From: Corticium candelabrum
Taxonomy: Eukaryota > Porifera > Homoscleromorpha > Homosclerophorida > Plakinidae
Reading direction: 5' to 3'
NCBI RefSeq assembly: GCF_963422355.1
Contig: NC_085089.1
Location: 4,614,526-4,678,525 of the forward strand
Length of the DNA stretch: 64,000 nucleotides
Below are positions 59,018 through 64,000 of the stretch, piece after piece. The translations under genes were made by a program, and so were the position numbers. The notes under the pieces were generated by a model. It was not told the DNA's origin. It was given only the letters and a program-made list of their open reading frames with translations, and made no database searches. How positions within the stretch are numbered: position 1 is the first letter of the stretch; each line of letters opens with the position of its first letter.

Positions 59018-61073
59018 TGTGTGTGTGTAGCTTAATTGGTTAGAGAGCACATTTGGAGAATGGAAACATCTGGAACCTTTGGGTCACGAGTTCAAGTACA
59101 GGATGGGCGCAGGTGTAATTCAATTAGGCAAGGAACTCACGCAATTGCTTCAGAAGTATAAATGAGTACCTGGTCATTGACTGGGCATAGACGAAGCCAC
59201 CAGCTTCGCAGAACATCATGCAGCACAGGTACATGTGGGTTTGAGGTACAGTCCCAAGGCTGTTCCAAATTCAGTGCCCTTGGATGCTCTGGCCAAGCAC
59301 CTTGGAGGACATTAGTGCGACCTTAAACTCTGAGTAGCACCGGAGACCCCATCTAGAAATAGGCTGGGAGTGGTATCTTTAGTGTACTGTACTAAAGGGC
59401 AAATCCATTGGTCCATTTGTGTGTACTCTGTAAAGTGACCCTTCTTGGAAGTTGTTTGTTAGTAATGGCTAGAATTCTTCTATTTTGGGCACTGATAGTA
59501 TGGCCCATTTGGTTGCAGCTCAGATGTACAGTACCTCTAGTAATCTCTTCCAACTCATCCATGGAGTTGCTAAGCAGACACATTCCATCTGCATTCTCAA
59601 TATTTGGGATCAAGATCTGTCATCTGCTTTCTACTCCCACTAACTCAGCTTTTGTTTGAACAAGATGACAAGATGGTCATTCCATTCCCCCGGGTGTTTC
59701 TGCAAAGACATGTTAACTGCATCAAAAATTAGATTAAACAGCATGGGTGCCAACACATCACCCTGCCTAACACCATCTCCAATCCAGAACAATTTGGAGA
59801 CTTTGCCATATGTTCTCACAGCTCCACCGGTGTCTTTATGGAAAGCCTTCAAGATGTTCAATATTTTGGGTGGTAAACGATAACACAACTGTAGAGCAGA
59901 CCCCATAACGCTTCACGATTAATTGAGTCATATGCATTCTCCAGGTCAACAAAACACAAGGAGAGGTGTTGTGTAGTTGCTTGCCTCCATCCAGCTACAG
60001 TACCTCTGACTCATAAGACCTAGCAGATGCCCGAAAAGATCTACAATGATGACGACAAGGAGTATGGCACACACAGGGCATGGCAGGAAAGGACAGTTTT
60101 GAGTGTGGGCCCAGGACGTCAGGGTAATGGCGTCACCAAAACTCAGTTCTTTCATGCGCAACTGCAGAGGTCTTGCAAGCCTCTCAGATTGTTTCATATG
60201 CACAAAGTTTCTGCATTTACAAACTTAGGACTTATCCGTTTTATTCCCTGTATGGGGATAGCGTGACTGTTTCTTATTACTTTATTTAATACGACAGCAA
60301 TACAAAAGGGAGGAGGAAAAGATGTGTGTGCGTGTGCATTTGTGTACACAGCACATGCACAAACGTGTACATTCATATACAAGTATTGTTTATGTATAAA
60401 GCTACTTGCTACCGTAAATGCACTAGCTGACTGCAATCCCCATATCTGTATTTATTCTCATTATAACAATATTATCACCAATATGTTAATACCTGAAGTT
60501 TAAACCACTCTTACAACCTTTACTACAATCCAACTCTATCCAGCAAGTATGCTAACAGCTTACAAGCCCATCCCATCAATAAATAACCTACACAACAAAC
60601 CTTTCAAGAACTGAGGTCGACCTGGACCAAATTGCTCTATAACAGTGTTGGTTTGCTTTTCTATTTGTCTAAATACAAGCTTGTCTTCTCGATGACTAAA
60701 CCATTGATGTACTTCCACAACATCTTTTACTGCCAACATGCAAAAAACAAATAATTAACGTTTAACAATAACAAATCAACACTAGCAAATCTTACAATGA
60801 TAGTCTTTGTACACAGTTAGTGAGCATGTCATGCCATCAGTGTTTAGATATTCTGCAAACTTCTCGAGCTTGGCTTTCTTGTATAATGTTATCTTCTTAC
60901 CACCAGGACAACGTGATTGTATGTCTAATGTAAGCAGTTTTTACAGTAAGCAACCTTATAGCAACAATGAACACCTATTTCTAAATGCAAAGACCTCTAC
61001 GAAATATATCCAATTGCTCAACCCAAGATGGTGGCATGTCAAGAATGTCCTTGTCAACTTCCAGATCAAAATC
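50360..61073 (-). CDS. DRC7: dynein regulatory complex subunit 7 (CCDC135), C-terminal half
   Basis: Eleven minus-strand exons with GT-AG borders: 61073-60995, 60924-60796, 60729-60601, 58529-58466, 58407-58263, 58201-57980, 55111-55001, 54945-54835, 50912-50718, 50651-50512, 50453-50360. They join in phase to 472 codons and a TAG. Recognisable DRC7 blocks: MPPSWVEQLDIF, GGKKITLYKKAKLEKFAEYL, TRTMTFYSKVRADGLETRV, MTERYLRNLDKPASEDVAEK, LHVSIYDTTRNDSAK, MDYLAPFLAQVGDPE, CLHDLKQRLIDIANVIQSRF, SEAMFRIHILEERLNRH. The end is coiled-coil rich. DRC7 is a structural subunit of the nexin-dynein regulatory complex in motile cilia and sperm flagella. Animal DRC7 has about 870 residues with a papain-like region at the N-terminus; that part (about 400 residues) must be beyond the right edge, past the Gypsy remnant. 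The introns hold many mobile elements, but no exon shows a disabling change, so the gene looks functional. Confidence 0.88.
50970..52130 (-). pseudogene. Tc1/mariner transposase remnant in DRC7 intron
   Basis: Minus strand: ARRRLNESGLRGCMAAKKPL and RKRLAWCKERKAWTSKQ (51,965-51,700) are the HTH end and linker of Tc1 transposases. Further on, in other frames, EHLWNEIKCRLEK (about 51,270) corresponds to the block holding the final Glu. The catalytic Asp positions are not intact. The right end, tacagtactggacaaaagtt on the minus strand near 52,130, is a Tc1-type terminus; the left end (about 51,018) is eroded. Confidence 0.7.
52160..52250. repeat. (CT)n-(CA)n compound microsatellite
   Basis: CT repeats with a cccct interruption, then a CA tract, in the DRC7 intron. 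Confidence 0.95.
52260..53470. other. DRC7 intron sequence, unassigned
   Basis: About 1.2 kb with no recognised exon, RNA gene or element. Confidence 0.35.
53477..54830. mobile_element. foldback element with (CA)n at both ends
   Basis: Left arm 53,559-53,791 plus 54,185-54,255; right arm 54,434-54,764, inverted. Matching segments include tgtagccagcccctc, cttatctaca, gtcatgtgag and cagcctagacgtaacttac. CA tracts lie outside both arms (53,477-53,558 and 54,765-54,830). The left arm carries a TTAA MITE (53,792-54,184). The right CA tract begins just past the donor of the DRC7 exon 54,945-54,835. Confidence 0.75.
53792..54184. mobile_element. TTAA-flanked MITE nested in foldback arm
   Basis: Ends gctctgtccacactggcaac and, reverse-complemented, ggcccatccacactagacca. 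TTAA on both sides. The inverted right arm of the host element lacks the insert, giving an empty-site comparison. Confidence 0.8.
55115..56035. other. DRC7 intron sequence, unassigned
   Basis: About 900 bases with no recognised feature. The exons on each side splice in phase without any exon here. Confidence 0.4.
56036..56890 (+). repeat. second copy of the telomere-like dispersed repeat, with an insert
   Basis: Opposite orientation to 49,900-50,160. It contains tagtttttccgagtaatttg and ggttaggtctagggttaggg (56,075-56,118), then, after the insertion, ttgtattggcaatccatg. The MITE at 56,120-56,805 splits it. Confidence 0.65.
56120..56805. mobile_element. MITE inserted in the telomere-like repeat
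   Basis: Ends aaaggtgcaaagtcacggtt and, reverse-complemented, aaaggtgcagggtcacggtt; both continue ggaca. About 685 bp, no transposase seen. The copy at 49,900-50,160 lacks it. Confidence 0.75.
56890..57975. other. DRC7 intron sequence, unassigned
   Basis: About 1.1 kb. Small open frames exist on both strands, none recognised. Confidence 0.35.
58943..59028. repeat. (GT)n microsatellite
   Basis: GT tract directly before the SINE-like sequence. Confidence 0.95.
59028..59390 (+). mobile_element. tRNA-derived SINE candidate
   Basis: The head tagcttaattggttagagag resembles a pol III A box and gtcacgagttcaagt a degenerate B box about 45 bases later. The body has ggcaaggaactcacgcaattg and ccttggatgctctggccaag, typical of SINE core regions. 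Too degraded and long to be a functional tRNA. Confidence 0.6.
59391..59990 (-). pseudogene. non-LTR reverse transcriptase fragment in DRC7 intron
   Basis: Minus strand: CFVDLENAYDSINREALWGL (RT motif with the first Asp, about 59,950), RLPPKILNILKAFHKDTGG, GDGVRQGDVLAPMLFNLIF (about 59,790) and, after a frame change, ENADGMCLLSNSMDELEE in place of a YADD box. Stops and shifts make it inactive. Confidence 0.75.
60005..60590. other. DRC7 intron sequence, unassigned
   Basis: Includes possible 5' remains of the adjoining RT fragment; nothing else recognised. Confidence 0.35.
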
Positions 61074-61079
61074 CTAAAA

Positions 61080-61740
61080 CATAACAAACAATTAAGATAC
61101 ATGCACTCTGCCCAATTTGCACTGACATGGTGTAATAAGAAACATACTCCTTGAGTGCAACTCAAAGCAACTAAATGCTCAAATTCACAAAAGCTTAAAC
61201 TCATTAATAGGATGTTAAAATGAATATTTAGGTCTTGATTTGAGTTTCCAATAATCATCTCTACCAAAATACACTCCTTGTGCCCTATAGCACAGCTTAA
61301 CACGTCATGACTACACTGCAGTTCTGAGTGTACATGCAATTCAAGTCCAACAATAGTGTACCACAATTGTGGCAAAAAGAGATCAAAAAAATTAAGAACA
61401 TATAGCCTTCAATTGCACAAAAAGTTACATCGAATAGACCTAGATCCCTACTGTCATCTAATCAATGGTTTTAAATGGCATATAACTCTCTAACTATATC
61501 AACATTCAATTTGCTACAAGACTCCAACAAAAAACATTTCTATTTTCATGTATTGATCTATCAGACCACTGCAACCAAAATATTAAATTTTTAGGTATCT
61601 ATCAGACAACTGCAACAAAAAATGGCAGCTTTGGTCATAATTTTCTGCAAAACTTATCTTAAAGTCTTTATAAGAATTATGTAATCAGTGTTGGCTTAGG
61701 TACTGTAATACCCACAGTTCAGTAGCAGTAGTACAATTAC
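61080..61740. other. upstream DRC7 intron, unassigned
   Basis: No exon with DRC7 similarity was found between 61,073 and the Gypsy remnant. Confidence 0.4.
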
Positions 61741-61743
61741 TAG

Positions 61744-61890
61744 TTATCGTATGGGAACGTCAATGATATCATTGTTATTACCCAAGGAGAGTGGCAGCTA
61801 ATTCCGAGACAACTCCCGAGGCTTCGAAGTATTAACAGCCACTCTCCCAAGGTGTAATAACAATATACCCGAGATTTGCCCATACGATAA
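61744..61890. mobile_element. short MITE, 147 bp
   Basis: Inverted ends ttatcgtatggg / ttatcgtatgggc, with matching inner ttgttattac and gagagtggc on both arms. No coding. Confidence 0.8.
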
Positions 61891-62051
61891 GTGATTTGTT
61901 TCATGCAAGGCCATTGACTGTTTGAAGTACCGTTCATTTGAGCTGTGAGTACATAAATCTTACTTCTTACTTGTTTGTCAGTAACCGTTTTGTAGCTAAT
62001 TAGAGGCATATCAAATCATCTGCGTGTTACTGAAACCAGCTGTGTTGTGCT

Positions 62052-62052
<1 letters not shown>

Positions 62053-62147
<95 letters not shown>
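62053..62147. repeat. (GT)n microsatellite
   Basis: GT tract just before the Gypsy-like RT remnant. Confidence 0.95.
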
Positions 62148-62159
62148 ATTGTCTGTCCT

Positions 62160-64000
62160 GTGACATCTTAACTCTGTCAAGCACTAGATCTTTCGGATGG
62201 ATATATTTGGATGAAGAGAGTCAACAGTACCTAGTGATAAATACTCATACGAGTCTTTTCAAGTATCGTTCTTTACTTTTCGGAGTCAGTTCTGCCCCCG
62301 CCATTTTTCAAGAAGCAATGGACAGGGTTCTGGCAAATGTTCAGGGAGTAGCATATTGTTTCTACGATGTTTTTGCTACCGGTTCAAATGATAAAGACAA
62401 TTTAAGGAACTTGTCTAACGTTTTTCAAACATTTCAGCAACATGGTCTGTGTCTTAACAAGGAAAAATGCAAGTTTTTTTTCAGTCGTCCATACAGTGCC
62501 TAGGGCATATAATAAGAGCTTCAAACAACAAGAATCAAGCAGTTCAGCAAATGCCACGTCCATCCAATCAAGGCAAATTACGTTCTTTTTAGGACTGTTA
62601 AGTTTACTGCAATCAATTTTTTTGCCATGTTAGCACATCACACATCGCCTTTGAATAATTTGCTAAGGAAGGATGTCCCTTGGGTATCGTCTGAAGAAGC
62701 TCAGTTAGCTTTTGATAACATTAACAAGGTGCTGACTTCCTTGCCAGTTTTAGCAAAATATGATCAGAAGTTGCCGCTTGGAATCGCTTGTGCATGACGA
62801 TAGCAAGGAGGAGTTTGTGTGCTTGCATATTTCATTGCAATAAAAATGAAAAGGAATAAGTAATTGAGTATGCCTCAAAGACTCACTAAAGCCGAGAAAA
62901 ATTATTCACAAATCGAAAAAGAGGTGCCGTCAATTGTTTACAGCTTACAGAAGTTTCATCACTATCTTCTAAGACGAAAATTTACTTTACAAACTGACCA
63001 TTGTCCTTTGGTCTCAATTTTTGATGCTACCAAAGTCTGAACACCAACCAGAATGACTAATCATTTGGGCCATGGGCATTGCAGCTATCTCAATACAACT
63101 TCAAAATTGAATACTGTAGATCAGTGGATCACTGCTATGCAGATGTGTTGTCATGAATACCTGTCGGATGAGATGCTTCGTTTCAAGAATGTAGTCAACA
63201 TGAGACAGAAATAGAAGATTACGTCACAAATCTTGAGCAGCAAGTTATTAAAGGAAGTCCTATACAGTATCATCATCTTCAGAAATACACCAGACAAGAT
63301 CAAACTCTTCAGGAGGTTAGACAGAATATCAAAAAAGGCTGGTTTGATAAACTACATGTGCCAGTTAAGCCGTATGCGTCATGTAGACATCAACTCTCTG
63401 TAAATGATAAGTGTCTGTTAAAGTGTGGTAAAGAAATATGCACTGTAGTTCCAACAGCTATTCGCAAAATCCTTCTTCAGATGCTACACCATGCTCATGT
63501 GGGCTCAGATGGAATGAAGAAGTTAGCCTGAAGATATGTATGGTAGCCGGCGATTGACAATGACATTCTAAATATGGTAAAGAACTGCAAAGTGTGTGCC
63601 CGGCACAGAAACAACCCTTCAACAGCTCCATTACACCCATGGGAATTTCCTCAACATCCTTGAGAAAAGATACATATTGACTTTGCCAAAAATATATGTG
63701 GTTTGTCGCGATTGATGCACATTCAAAGTGGCCAGTGAGTACAACAGAAACAGACCGAATCTTCAGCAAAGGTTGACTCGTTTGGTACACCCAGGTAGAT
63801 TGCAAGCAACAACGAACCTCCATTACTGCTATAAAGAATTTGACAACTTTTGCCACCAACAAGGCATATTACATACCCTGACTCCACCATATCATCCAAG
63901 CAGTAATGGACAGGTGGACACTTTATTCAATTCTTCAAAAAAAGTAGTCCGGAAGGGCCTAGAAGATGAAAACTCAACCTTACAAAAGGACGTTGATGAT
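62160..64000 (+). pseudogene. second Gypsy-type retrotransposon remnant, runs off the window
   Basis: Plus strand. RT: FGWIYLDEESQQYLVINTHT, RSLLFGVSSAPAIFQEAMDR, then YCFYDVFATG where Y-x-DD should be, and HGLCLNKEKCKFF. RNase H traces follow (about 62,880-63,010). Integrase zinc finger LHHAHVGSDGMKK and NCKVCARH (about 63,480-63,600), then HIDFAKN and PPYHPSSNGQVD-like sequence at the end. Stops are frequent throughout. It lies upstream of the recognised DRC7 exons, probably in an intron of that gene. Confidence 0.8.

Noticed and set aside
59030..59105. Functional tRNA gene
   Set aside because: Box-like motifs are present, but no cloverleaf with paired acceptor stem could be drawn; a SINE head fits better.
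61740..62009. Minus-strand 89-codon frame
   Set aside because: It spans the short MITE palindrome and its flank; no similarity to DRC7 and no splice-compatible ends.

Overview
The window reads as nuclear DNA of a metazoan, probably an early-branching marine invertebrate such as a sponge (cnidarian not excluded). The evidence is spliced genes with short GT-AG introns, a ciliary/flagellar gene (DRC7), a TRPA-like ankyrin channel gene, TTAGGG-type repeats, very dense (CA)n, (TA)n and (GGA)n microsatellites, and at least ten classes of eukaryotic mobile element. There is no bacterial-type gene organisation. The species call is inference.

Two host genes are recognisable, both on the minus strand and both incomplete here. 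(1) A TRPA-like gene runs from an ATG at 18,168 leftward to about 10,280. Sixteen exons can be joined in phase and give exactly 615 codons of ankyrin repeats and linker. Exon 17 carries the pre-S1 and S1 region with an apparent 1-nt frameshift near 10,440. The remaining channel exons were not found. (2) The C-terminal half of DRC7 (CCDC135, nexin-dynein regulatory complex) occupies eleven exons between 61,073 and a stop at 50,360. They join in phase to 472 codons plus stop. Its N-terminal exons must lie to the right of the window.

Most of the rest is mobile DNA. Left part (0-10 kb): a tandem repeat, a remnant of an R2-like non-LTR element, a TTAA-flanked MITE, tandem 3' remnants of an endonuclease-bearing retroelement, and two head-to-head Penelope-like elements, one carrying a piggyBac-like insertion. 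Centre-left (18.6-28.1 kb): a CR1-like non-LTR element whose ORF1 has a signal-like N-terminus, a 2A peptide and a PHD finger. It is interrupted by a Gypsy-type LTR retrotransposon, itself interrupted by a Tc1/mariner transposon at a TA inside its RNase H region. Next come a decayed Polinton/adintovirus-like capsid module (28.3-30.3 kb) and a pogo/Tigger-like transposon with a C-terminal PHD finger (30.9-34.2 kb).

Centre-right (34-49 kb): palindromes and simple repeats, a 5'-truncated but open R2-like element (39.36-41.51 kb), a cluster of Helitron-like elements (three ~600-bp units in tandem between two inverted ~1.5-kb copies), a MITE, and an element with ~600-bp terminal inverted repeats that contain a candidate exon and splice donor in both arms. 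Right part (50-64 kb): DRC7, its introns loaded with a Tc1 remnant, a foldback element with a nested MITE, telomere-like repeat elements, a SINE and a decayed non-LTR reverse transcriptase; then a second, badly decayed Gypsy-type element running off the right edge.

All functional calls come from motif recognition by eye. No database search was run.
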